Of a stretch of DNA of 64,000 bases, positions 54,273-64,000 are shown in pieces. This DNA comes from Solimonas marina (GTDB taxonomy: Bacteria; Pseudomonadota; Gammaproteobacteria; Nevskiales; Nevskiaceae). The notes beneath the pieces are model-generated. The model did not search any database and was not told where the DNA came from. It saw only the letters and a list, made by a program, of their open reading frames with translations. The stretch covers positions 558,001 to 622,000 of the forward strand of contig NZ_JAAVXB010000002.1 of NCBI RefSeq assembly GCF_012241385.1, read 5' to 3'. Made by a program: the position numbers and the translations under genes. Each line of letters opens with the position of its first letter. Within the stretch, counting starts at the first letter, position 1.

Positions 54273-56978
54273 TCAGCGTAGCAGCGCCATCTGCCGTGCG
54301 GCGTTGATGGCCTGCAGCCGGCTGCTGACGGCGAGCTTGGAATAGATGTTCTTGAGGTGGAATTTGACCGTGTTCTCGGACACGAAGATGCGCCGCGCCA
54401 TCTCCTTGTCGGAGACGCCGTTGGCGAGATAGACGAGAATTTCCTTCTCTCGATCGGTCAGCGGTTCCAGCGGTTGGAAGCTGCCGATCGCCGGCGCGGC
54501 CCGCGCCGGATCCGCGGCGTGGCCGGCCGCTGCCAACAACCGCGAGACGAACTCCTGCAGCGGTTGCAGCAAGGGGTCATCGACCGCCTCGCGGCTCAGC
54601 GCCGCGTGCTCTTCCTTGAGCATCGGCAGCAGGGTAGCGCCCTCGTCGAGCACCAGCCGGACGAAGTTCTCCGGCGCCGCGAGCTGCAACGCGCGGCGCA
54701 GGCTGCGGCGCGCGGTGTTGTCGCTGCCGCGGCGCTGCAGGGCCAGCGCTTCCAGCAGCAACAGCTTGATCAGACGGTACTGCCGCCGCTGCTTGTGCGC
54801 CAGCGCGATCTCGTCGGCGAGCTTCGGCAGCGCAAGCTCGGTCTGCCCGGCGTGCACGGCGAGGCGCAAGTGGCCGATGGTGTCGCCGTCGACGGCTTCG
54901 GAAAAGATCATCCAGCCGTCCGGCAGCGAGAACTCCGGCTGCTTGGGAATGCGGCTGGCCAGCGCCTGCGCACGCTCGCTTTCGCCGGAGAGCAGTGCGC
55001 GGCGCACCCGCTCCCAGGCGACGATGCGCAGCAGGCGCGGCCAGCCGGCGCTGTGCGCAAGCTGCTCGGCTTCGCTGAGCACCTCGTCGGCCCGATTGCC
55101 GCGGCCGCGCGCGTCCTGGATGCGGCTCATCGCGACGTAGCAGAGCGCCAGGAAGTCGAGCAGTACCGCGTCGGCGATGACATCGTGGAACTGCAGGAAC
55201 ATCGACTCGGCGAGGTCGAGTTCGTCGCATTCGTAGAGTGCGTGCACATAGCAGGCGGCGAGCGAAGCGGCGGCAAACGACTTGTCGAGGTCGAGCTGCT
55301 GTTCGGAAAGTCCGGTGCGATACAGCGCCAGCGCGTCGATCAGGCGTCCCTGCATCAACAGGCTGATGCCGTGCACGGCGACCGAATAGCCGCCGCTGAA
55401 TGCGGCGTCGCCACGGCGGTTGTAGGCCTGCGCCAGCTGCAGCATGTCGCGCTCGGCGTCGAAGTCGCCGGCCGCCATCGAGCGGTAGCCGACGAGGTTG
55501 GCGGCCGCGCCGAGTTCGAATGCGCGAAAGCCTTCCGGTTTGGCATCGCGAATCTCGACCGACTGCACGATGTCGAAAGCGAGCGGAACATCGTCGACGA
55601 CCATGGCCAGCATCGAGCGGACGACACTGGCATCGACGCCCTGCGACGTGGCGGCTTCCAGTGTCGGCATCAGCGGTCGCAGCTTGTGATGACGGCGCAG
55701 GAAGACGAGGGCCCAGGCGATCTTCACCGCCAGTGCCGGCCGCCGTGCGATCTCGTCGAGCGGCAAGGCATCCGACCAGCGCTCGACGGTGGCCAGATTG
55801 GCATCGGCGATCAGGCGATCGATCCAGGTGCTCATGATGTCGCCGGCCAGCGCGTAATCGCGCGCGGCGATCGCGTGATGAACGGCGTCCTCGTGCATGC
55901 CATGCCGGTGGAACCAGTCGGCGGCGCGATGGTGCACGGTCTCGAGCAGTTCGGGTTCTTCGATGCGCGTCTGCTCGGCGAGAAACGACGAGAACAGCGT
56001 GTGATATTTGAACCAGCTCAGGTCCGAGTCCAGACAGCGCAGGAACAGGCCCGAGCGTTCGAGGAACAGCAGGATGCTCTGCGAATCCTGCCAGCCGGTG
56101 ACGTGATCGCACAGGCCGGCCGAGAGGCGCGTCAGCACCGAGGTCTGGCGCAGGAACTGCTGGATGCGCGGCGGCTGCAGGGTCAGGACGTTGTCGGCCA
56201 GATATTCGGCCAGCTCACGGGGCTTCGGGGCCACGGCCTCGTTGAGCGTGCGGCGCACCGATGGACTGGACAGGCTGAGCCGGAACAGCTGCAGTGCAGC
56301 CGGCCAGCCCTCGGTCTGGCGGTAGATCGCATCGAGTTCCTGACGATTGACGCCGAGGTCCTGCGCCTGGTGAAAGAACTGCTCGGCCTCGCTCGGCGAG
56401 AAGCGCAGATCGTCGGCGCGCAGCACCAGCGCCTGATTGTTGACGACGAGCCGCGCCAGGCCGATTTCCGGCAATGCGCGAGAGCCGATGAAAACGGTGA
56501 CGTTATCGGGCAGGCGGTCGAGCAGTTCGCGGAACACCGCGAGCACGTTGCGATGGCTCAGCGTCTGGAATTCGTCGAGAAACAGATGGACCGGAGTGTC
56601 GAAGCGTGCCAGACGGCTGGCGGCCCAATCGGCGAGCCGCCGCCGGCCACTGCTGTCGCCTTCGTCACTCGCGACATCCTGGCGCCCCAGCGATTCGATC
56701 AGCGCCTGCAGGTGGCCGCTGAACCGGCGCATGTCGTTGTCCGCTTCATCGAAGCTCAGCCACGCACCGGTCGCAGCATGGCTCTCGCCGGCGGTCTTGG
56801 CTTGCTGCAGCAGCGTCGATTTGCCGTGGCCGGCGGGTGCCTGGACGACGACGACCGCGTATGGCGGCGAGCGGAACATGCGCTCGAGCAGATGGTCGCG
56901 TTGAATGACGCCCGGGTAGGCGGGCGGCGCGAAAAACTTGTGCGTGAACACTTCGCTTGGATGTGCGTTTGCATCCAT
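54273..56978 (-). CDS. LuxR family transcriptional regulator, MalT-like (LAL type), second copy
   Basis: 901-residue LAL regulator with P-loop QAPAGHGKST near residue 46, Walker B-like HLFLDEFQTLSHRN near 130, a long helical middle, and a C-terminal LuxR helix-turn-helix (EPLTDREKEILVYLANGVSD, then SENTVKFHLKNIYSKL). The start ATG at 56978 has GGGGGAG 12 nt upstream. It is the same size class as the regulator at 24024 but only moderately similar. Standing at the end of the island and pointing inward, it probably controls the large operon in response to a pathway intermediate. No copy of the CTACCC palindrome is seen in front of it. Confidence 0.9.
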   Translation of the reverse strand: MDANAHPSEVFTHKFFAPPAYPGVIQRDHLLERMFRSPPYAVVVVQAPAGHGKSTLLQQAKTAGESHAATGAWLSFDEADNDMRRFSGHLQALIESLGRQDVASDEGDSSGRRRLADWAASRLARFDTPVHLFLDEFQTLSHRNVLAVFRELLDRLPDNVTVFIGSRALPEIGLARLVVNNQALVLRADDLRFSPSEAEQFFHQAQDLGVNRQELDAIYRQTEGWPAALQLFRLSLSSPSVRRTLNEAVAPKPRELAEYLADNVLTLQPPRIQQFLRQTSVLTRLSAGLCDHVTGWQDSQSILLFLERSGLFLRCLDSDLSWFKYHTLFSSFLAEQTRIEEPELLETVHHRAADWFHRHGMHEDAVHHAIAARDYALAGDIMSTWIDRLIADANLATVERWSDALPLDEIARRPALAVKIAWALVFLRRHHKLRPLMPTLEAATSQGVDASVVRSMLAMVVDDVPLAFDIVQSVEIRDAKPEGFRAFELGAAANLVGYRSMAAGDFDAERDMLQLAQAYNRRGDAAFSGGYSVAVHGISLLMQGRLIDALALYRTGLSEQQLDLDKSFAAASLAACYVHALYECDELDLAESMFLQFHDVIADAVLLDFLALCYVAMSRIQDARGRGNRADEVLSEAEQLAHSAGWPRLLRIVAWERVRRALLSGESERAQALASRIPKQPEFSLPDGWMIFSEAVDGDTIGHLRLAVHAGQTELALPKLADEIALAHKQRRQYRLIKLLLLEALALQRRGSDNTARRSLRRALQLAAPENFVRLVLDEGATLLPMLKEEHAALSREAVDDPLLQPLQEFVSRLLAAAGHAADPARAAPAIGSFQPLEPLTDREKEILVYLANGVSDKEMARRIFVSENTVKFHLKNIYSKLAVSSRLQAINAARQMALLR

Positions 56979-57161
56979 GTCTTCGGCTACTCCCCCAATC
57001 GCCGAAAATCGTTTTGTTGAATATAGCGTAGTGAGGCGGACTCAGTGTTTCTGTAGGACGGCGACCATGCTGCGCTGCTGCTATGCAGCACGCCCTGTGG
57101 CCCGCTGCGATCATCGCGCTGGCATCTGCGACAATAGGCCGCCGCTTATTCCTGTCCCGCC

Positions 57162-58205
57162 ATGCGCCGCACTGATTTTCGCTACGAGCTGCCACCCGAA
57201 TTGATCGCGCAACATCCGAACGCGCAGCGCTCGGCCAGCCGGTTGCTGCACATCGGCGCGGGGCTCGACGATCGGCGCATCGTCGATTTGCCGCAGCTGC
57301 TGGCCCCGGGCGATCTGGTGATCTTCAACGATACGCGCGTGATTCCGGCGCGAATCTTCGGGCGCAAGCCCACCGGCGGACAGGTCGAGATCTTCGTCGA
57401 GCGTGTGCTCGACGATCGCGAGCTGCTGGCGCAGCTCGGCGTCAGCAAGAAGCCGAAGGCCGGTAGCGTGATCGAGGTCGGCAATGACCGGCTGACGATG
57501 CTCGATCGCGACGACGATCTGTTCCATCTGCGCTACGAGGGCGACGACGGCGTGCTCGCGTTCCTCGAGCGCGCCGGACGTCTGCCGTTGCCGCCGTACA
57601 TCGAGCACAGTCCCGATGCGGTCGATGCCGAGCGCTATCAGACGGTATTCGCCCGCGAGCCGGGTGCGGTCGCCGCGCCGACGGCCGGCCTGCATTTCGA
57701 CCAGCCGCTGCTCGACGCGCTGAAGGCTCGCGGGATCGATACCGGCACGCTGACGCTGCACGTCGGCGCCGGAACCTTTCAGCCGGTGCGGGTCGACGAT
57801 CTGTCCGAGCATCGCATGCACGGCGAGCGCTATGCGATCGATGCGAACCTGTGCACGCAGATCGAGGCGGCGCGGGCGCGCGGCGGTCGTGTCGTCGCGG
57901 TCGGCACGACGGTGACGCGCGCGCTCGAAGCCGCCGCTGTCGCCCAGGATCGCGAAGGCACCCTGGCGCCGATGCGCGGCGACACGCAGCTGTTCATCAC
58001 GCCGGGCTACCGCTTCCGCGTGATCGACCGGTTGCTGACGAATTTCCATCTGCCGGAGAGCACGCTGCTGATGCTGGTCAGCGCCTACGGTGGCTACGAA
58101 CGGATGATGGCGGCCTACCGCCACGCGGTCGAACAGCGCTATCGCTTCTTCAGCTATGGCGACGCCATGCTGATCGAGCCGGCGCCGGGCGTCGTCAGAG
58201 GGTAG
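57162..58205 (+). CDS. queA: S-adenosylmethionine:tRNA ribosyltransferase-isomerase QueA
   Basis: Makes epoxyqueuosine in tRNA by transferring the ribosyl part of S-adenosylmethionine to preQ1 at the wobble base. The 347-residue protein has the family blocks [14 protein letters not shown] at the N-terminus, [15 protein letters not shown] near residue 50, [16 protein letters not shown] near 168 and [18 protein letters not shown] near 290. The length is usual. It works before Tgt-dependent steps in the queuosine pathway, and tgt lies downstream at 59885, separated by a membrane-protein gene on the other strand and a repeat array. Its 3' end overlaps that convergent gene by 11 bp. Confidence 0.95.
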   Translation: MRRTDFRYELPPELIAQHPNAQRSASRLLHIGAGLDDRRIVDLPQLLAPGDLVIFNDTRVIPARIFGRKPTGGQVEIFVERVLDDRELLAQLGVSKKPKAGSVIEVGNDRLTMLDRDDDLFHLRYEGDDGVLAFLERAGRLPLPPYIEHSPDAVDAERYQTVFAREPGAVAAPTAGLHFDQPLLDALKARGIDTGTLTLHVGAGTFQPVRVDDLSEHRMHGERYAIDANLCTQIEAARARGGRVVAVGTTVTRALEAAAVAQDREGTLAPMRGDTQLFITPGYRFRVIDRLLTNFHLPESTLLMLVSAYGGYERMMAAYRHAVEQRYRFFSYGDAMLIEPAPGVVRG

Positions 58206-58809
58206 GCGCCTTGCGTTCGGCCGGCGGCTTCGGCGTCGGCTTGTAGGTCTTCGGTGGTGCTGGTGGCGCGGCCGGTGCCGGTTTGGCCGCGGCAGGCATT
58301 GATGATCGCCGATTGCGGCGGCGCCAGAGACTGAACGGCCAGCGCAGCAGATTGAACAGGCCGCTGAACAGCACCGCGCCGACCAAGCCACACAACAGCG
58401 CATCGAACGACAGCGGCAGGCCGGGCTGGAAGCTCGCCCAGGCGGCGCGCGCGATGTCGGCATCGAGGTGGCCGGCCAGATAGACGAGACGCCGTGCTAG
58501 CGTTTCGTGCTCGAGGATCTGCAGGCCGTTGCGCATCTCCAGTTCATGCGCGCGGTCGCGCTGCAGCTTGTCGCCGATATCGTGAATGCCCGCCGCCGGT
58601 GCGGCGTGCAGGTCGGCGATCAGTTTGTCGATGTCGCCACCGTAGTGCTCGTCGGCGTTGCGCTGGTATTCGGCCATGCTGTCGACCAGCGCCTGGTGAT
58701 AGCCGCCGTAGCGTTGCGTGTACGCGTCGACGAACTGCGGCAGCTGCATCGCCAGCGCGAAGCCGGCAGCGAACAGCAGGCGGTCGATCAAGCCCAGCAG
58801 CATTCTCAT
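58195..58809 (-). CDS. DUF2937 family membrane protein
   Basis: 204-residue inner-membrane protein of the DUF2937 family. An N-terminal helix ([20 protein letters not shown]) is followed by a polar region with [20 protein letters not shown], a second hydrophobic segment near residues 128-148 ([20 protein letters not shown]), and a Pro/Ala/Lys-rich tail after RRRNRR. Function unknown. Two ATGs three bases apart in phase (58809 and 58803) are possible starts. It overlaps queA tail to tail. Confidence 0.75.
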   Translation of the reverse strand: MRMLLGLIDRLLFAAGFALAMQLPQFVDAYTQRYGGYHQALVDSMAEYQRNADEHYGGDIDKLIADLHAAPAAGIHDIGDKLQRDRAHELEMRNGLQILEHETLARRLVYLAGHLDADIARAAWASFQPGLPLSFDALLCGLVGAVLFSGLFNLLRWPFSLWRRRNRRSSMPAAAKPAPAAPPAPPKTYKPTPKPPAERKAPTL

Positions 58810-59002
58810 GGCGTGAAATCTCGGCGGGACGGCGGCAGCGTGCCGGCGTTCGGGGCAGATACGCAAGTCCAGCACGGTGTTCCTGAATCGCGGCTGTTGG
58901 GGCCCTTGGGGCACGGCGCCCGCGGGTGCCGACGAAGGGGCGGCATCGAAGCGCGCGCCTGAAGGATCGGCGGTCCGCCGCAGCGACATCGCGATCTGCA
59001 GG

Positions 59003-61093
<2,091 letters not shown>

Positions 61094-61148
61094 ACCGGCG
61101 CCGCACCTACGAAATACGGAACCGGTTTTCTGGCAGGTTCCAGCGTTT

Positions 61149-61553
61149 CCGTTCATGTGGCGCATCGAGGCACGCCCGTACTCTGCAGCTTCAGGGACCC
61201 TTCGATACACCGCCTACGGCGGTACTCAGGACAGGCCCTTCGATACACCGCCTACGGCGGCACTCAGGACAGGCCCTTCGATACACCGGCCTGGCGGCCG
61301 GCACTCAGGGCGAACGGCAAAAGCGGGACTCTCGAAGTTTTCCCATGCCGTTCATGCCGAGTGCCGCGCGTAGCGCGGTGTATCGAGGCACGCAGCGTCT
61401 CGGAGCGGGGCGAGTCACGTGGAAGTGCAGAGACCCCTCGATACGATCGCTGGCGCGATCACTCGGGGCGAACGGCGGGTGATTGTTGTGGCGCCTCCCA
61501 TCTTCTCGTTCATGCCGAGTGCCGCGCATCTCGCGGCGTATCGAGGCACGCAC
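61149..61553. repeat. Cluster of REP-like palindromic elements in the 61094-61575 gap
   Basis: At least six copies of a roughly 40-bp element. Forward copies start near 61197, 61236, 61274 and 61433 (CCTTCGATAC or CCCTCGATAC, a short hairpin such as CCGCCTACGGCGG, then ACTCAGG or ACTCGGG, then often GCGAACGG). Inverted copies lie at 61349-61394 and 61506-61553, and a truncated one at 61149-61175. The first two are direct tandem copies at 39-bp spacing. The hairpin sequences differ but stay complementary. The rest of this gap holds no gene I can support. Confidence 0.8.
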
Positions 61554-61575
61554 CAGGTTTGTGCCGCTCTAGTCG

Positions 61576-62832
61576 CTACAGCGTGCGCCCGCCCTGTTCG
61601 ACCGGCGGTTCTTCGTCGTCTTCCAGCATGTGCTCGGCCTCCGGCGTCGTGCGCAGCATGGCCTGGAAGGTCGCAGTGGCGGCCGGCGCTTCCGGCGAGG
61701 TCGACAGCCGCCATAACGCGTAAGCGGCCAGCGCGCCGAGCACGACGGCGAAGTGCACGAACAAGGCGCGCGGCCCCAGGTGGCTCATCACGACGCCGGC
61801 GACTGCCGGGCCGATGGCGGCGCCGACGCCGTTGAGCAGCAGCAGGCTGCTCGAACTTTGCTGGATTTCTTCGCGGGTCAGGCGGTCGTTGGTCAGCGCG
61901 ATGCTGATCGGATAGATCGCGAACGCCATGCCGCCGAACGCAAACATGACCAGTAACAACAGTGGCTGCCAGAGCGCTCCGAAGATGGCGCCAGCCAGTG
62001 CTGCCATCGCCGCGCCGGCCGTGATCGTGAACAGCACGCGGCGCCGATCGAGGCTGCCATCGGACCAGCGACCGATCGGCCACTGCAGCAGCGCGCCGCC
62101 GACGATGGTGACCGACATGAAGTGGGCGACGCCGGCCTCGGCATAGCCGAAGCGTTGCGCGGCCGCGGCGCCCAGCCCCCAGAACGCGCCGAGCGCCAGT
62201 CCGGACCCGAACGCGCCGGCAATGCCGACCGGCGCCTTGCGATACAGCGCCTGCAGGCTCAGACGCGGCGTGTGCACCGGGAGCGGCTGAGCGATCGACG
62301 TCAGTGCCACCGGCACCAACGACAGCGACAGCAGGATGGCGACGATGCCGAACAGCTGAAAGCCGGAGACGGGGTAGAGCGCCAGCAGGAACTGGCCGAC
62401 CGTCAGCGCCGAGAAGTTGACGACCATGTAGCTCGCGAACACGCGGCTGCGCTGCTCCGGCGCGGCCTGGGTGTTGAGCCAGCTTTCGACGACCGTGTAC
62501 AGGCCGACCATGCAGGCGCCGGTGATGACGCGCAGTGCGCCCCAGGCCAGCGGTGAGACGAACAGCGAATGAATGACGGCCGTGCTGGAAGCGAGTGCGG
62601 CGAAGATCGCAAACGCGCGGATGTGGCCGACGCGCTGGATGATGCGCGGGTTGATGTACGTGCCGACCAGGTAGCCGACGAAGTAGCACGACATCACCAG
62701 GCCGAGCACGTTCGGGGCAAAGCCCTCGAGTCCGCCACGCACGGCGAGCAGGGTGCTGAACAGTCCGGTGCCGGTCAGCAGAAAGGCGACGCCGAGCAGC
62801 AGGGAAGACAGGGAAAACAGGTGCGCGATCAT
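61576..62832 (-). CDS. Major facilitator superfamily transporter, YcaD-like
   Basis: 418-residue inner-membrane transporter with about 12 hydrophobic helices. It has the MFS motif between helices 2 and 3 (INPRIIQRVGHIRAF near residue 64), a helix with ITGACMVGLYTVVESWLNTQ near residue 105 that is typical of the YcaD subgroup, and a C-terminal soluble acidic tail (EHMLEDDEEPPVEQ). Start ATG 62832 puts the first helix directly at the N-terminus. Substrate unknown. It stands alone between the REP cluster and the second repeat array. Confidence 0.85.
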   Translation of the reverse strand: MIAHLFSLSSLLLGVAFLLTGTGLFSTLLAVRGGLEGFAPNVLGLVMSCYFVGYLVGTYINPRIIQRVGHIRAFAIFAALASSTAVIHSLFVSPLAWGALRVITGACMVGLYTVVESWLNTQAAPEQRSRVFASYMVVNFSALTVGQFLLALYPVSGFQLFGIVAILLSLSLVPVALTSIAQPLPVHTPRLSLQALYRKAPVGIAGAFGSGLALGAFWGLGAAAAQRFGYAEAGVAHFMSVTIVGGALLQWPIGRWSDGSLDRRRVLFTITAGAAMAALAGAIFGALWQPLLLLVMFAFGGMAFAIYPISIALTNDRLTREEIQQSSSSLLLLNGVGAAIGPAVAGVVMSHLGPRALFVHFAVVLGALAAYALWRLSTSPEAPAATATFQAMLRTTPEAEHMLEDDEEPPVEQGGRTL

Positions 62833-62937
62833 GGCGTGCAAGTCTGCCCGCTTTCTTGCGTCAGCGCCTGAATGGCGAGGCGTATCGAGCACGGACTGCA
62901 GGAGCAGCGCCACGACCGTCGGCGCTCGCGGGCGAGG

Positions 62938-63463
62938 GCAGGGGGAGGTGGGAGCCGGAAGGCGTCACGATTCCTTCCAGCCGCATCCGGAACTTCACGC
63001 ACCCCACCTCACCCAACCTCTCCGCCCCGCTGGCGGAGAGGGCTTTGATGGTGCAGTGGGCACGAACGTGCCTTGCCCCCTCCGCCCGCTTGCGGGGGGA
63101 GGGGCTGGGGAGGTGGGCGCTGGAAAGCGTCATCTTTTCTTGCAGTCGCATCCGGAACTTCACGCACCCCACCTTACCCAACCCTCTCCGCCCCGCTGGC
63201 GTAGAGGGCTTTGATGGTGCAGTGGGCACGAACGTGCCTTGCCCCCTCCGCCCGCTTGCGGGGGGAGGGGCTGGGGGAGGTGGGCGCTGGAAAGCGTCAC
63301 CTTTTCTTCCAGCCGCATCCGGAACTTCACACACCCCACCTCACCCAATCCTCTCCGCCCCGCTGGCAGAGAGGGCTTCGATGGCGCCATGGGCGCGCAT
63401 GCTTTCACTCCCCTCCGCCCGCTTGCGGGGGGAGGGGCCGGGGGAGGCGGGTGCCGGAAGGCG
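62938..63463. repeat. Second array of the 168-bp repeats
   Basis: A partial unit (from 62938) is followed by units starting at 63004, 63169 and 63336, ending near 63463. The sequence is the same family as at 59003, but units here share small differences (GTGCAGTGGGCACGAACGTG in place of the GTTGGTGCAAATGTG version), showing that each array was multiplied locally. The remaining parts of the gap between the MFS and GT20 genes show no gene. Confidence 0.88.
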
Positions 63464-63531
63464 GCGCGAGCCGGGACGGCTGCCCCGAGCGTTCGACGGT
63501 CGCGGCTTGCGCCGCGCCGACGGAAATATGC

Positions 63532-64000
63532 TCAGGCCGAGACGGCGGTTTCGGTTGGCTGGTGCTGCATGACCGCGTCGAGGAAGTCCTCGCCCCAGCG
63601 ACGGTTGTCGTAGTGGCGAACGATGTCGAACAGCTGGCGCAGACGCGCCTCGGCTTCGGCCTGGCCGATGTTGAGGCCGACGTAGCACCCGTTCTTCAAG
63701 TCTTCGATGTCGTGCGGGTTGGTCAGGATTGCGCCCTTGAGCTCGGCGGCGGCGCCGGCGAATTCCGACAGCACCAACACCCCGCGTCCGCCGGATAGAC
63801 CCTGTGCGACGACGTACTCCTTGGCCACCAGATTGAGGCCGTCACGCAGCGGCGTGATCCACATCAGATCGGCCATCGCGTAGTAGGCGACGACTTCGTG
63901 AAACGGCAGGGCACGGGCGAAGAACTGCACCGGCGTCCAGCCGACACGCGAAAAGCGGCCGTTGATGCGGCCCACCGCTTCCTCGATCTGCCGCGACAGC
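63532..64000 (-). CDS. GT20 family trehalose-phosphate or glucosylglycerol-phosphate synthase, C-terminal part
   Basis: Only the last 155 codons are in the window; the frame is open to base 64000 and the N-terminus lies beyond it. The part seen includes RALPFHEVVAYYAMADLMWI, the nucleotide-sugar site TPLRDGLNLVAKEYV, and VLVLSEFAGAAAELKGAILT, all strongly conserved in the OtsA/GgpS glycosyltransferases that transfer glucose from a nucleotide sugar to glucose-6-phosphate or glycerol-3-phosphate. Choosing between the two products needs the N-terminal substrate pocket; both make compatible solutes. The stop is at 63532. Confidence 0.88.
   Translation of the reverse strand, partial: LSRQIEEAVGRINGRFSRVGWTPVQFFARALPFHEVVAYYAMADLMWITPLRDGLNLVAKEYVVAQGLSGGRGVLVLSEFAGAAAELKGAILTNPHDIEDLKNGCYVGLNIGQAEAEARLRQLFDIVRHYDNRRWGEDFLDAVMQHQPTETAVSA

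Noticed and set aside
54357-57020. 887-codon open frame antisense to the second LAL regulator
   Set aside because: The minus strand encodes a complete regulator with P-loop and helix-turn-helix; the opposite frame is a composition shadow.

Overview
The window comes from a high-G+C proteobacterium, most likely a gammaproteobacterium of the Nevskiales/Solimonadaceae or Xanthomonadales kind. The reasons are the 107-residue FdxA-type 7Fe ferredoxin, the paired PD-(D/E)XK/UvrD repair genes, queA and tgt close together, and GC-rich dispersed intergenic repeats. The lineage is an inference from gene content, not from a phylogenetic marker.

Layout. 1-3553 (minus): the end of a drug-efflux type operon (TolC-like protein, HlyD-like adaptor, ABC-2 permease running off the left edge). 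3701-9789 (plus): an AddB-like nuclease and an AddA/RecB-like helicase-nuclease. 10200-12575: housekeeping genes (fdxA, Nudix hydrolase, a small outer-membrane beta-barrel protein, tRNA-Leu(CAA)). 12945-56978: a large catabolic island, described below. 57162-61093: queA, a DUF2937 membrane protein and tgt, separated by tandem 168-bp repeats. 61150-63463: REP-like palindromes, an MFS transporter and a second repeat array. The right edge holds the C-terminal part of a GT20 trehalose-phosphate/glucosylglycerol-phosphate synthase.

The island starts with an envelope transport module: RND/MMPL permease, two DUF1329 proteins, a YCF48-like beta-propeller and a DUF1302 outer-membrane protein. A divergent pair follows (SCP-x-type thiolase; medium-chain reductase plus a LuxR/MalT-like LAL regulator). 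Next is an acetone-carboxylase-like module (gamma, HyuA, HyuB) facing an acetoacetyl-CoA-synthetase-like ligase. Then a single-direction run of 15 genes covers 34171-54215: HyuA-like, gamma, HyuA, HyuB, three SDRs, an unrecognised protein, an HSL-type esterase, DUF3237, two more acetoacetyl-CoA-synthetase-like ligases, a saccharopine-dehydrogenase-like oxidoreductase, a DmdC-like acyl-CoA dehydrogenase and a second SCP-x-type thiolase. A second LAL regulator closes the island on the minus strand.

Read together, the genes describe uptake of a hydrophobic compound, ester hydrolysis and alcohol oxidation to a ketone, ATP-dependent carboxylation of the ketone to a beta-keto acid, CoA activation, and thiolytic cleavage. 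The substrate cannot be named from sequence. A palindrome of the form C(T/C)ACCC-N4-G(G/T)GT(A/G)G lies upstream of three of the island's transcription units and may be the LAL operator. Two of these sites are followed by a short leader ORF with a strong ribosome binding site.
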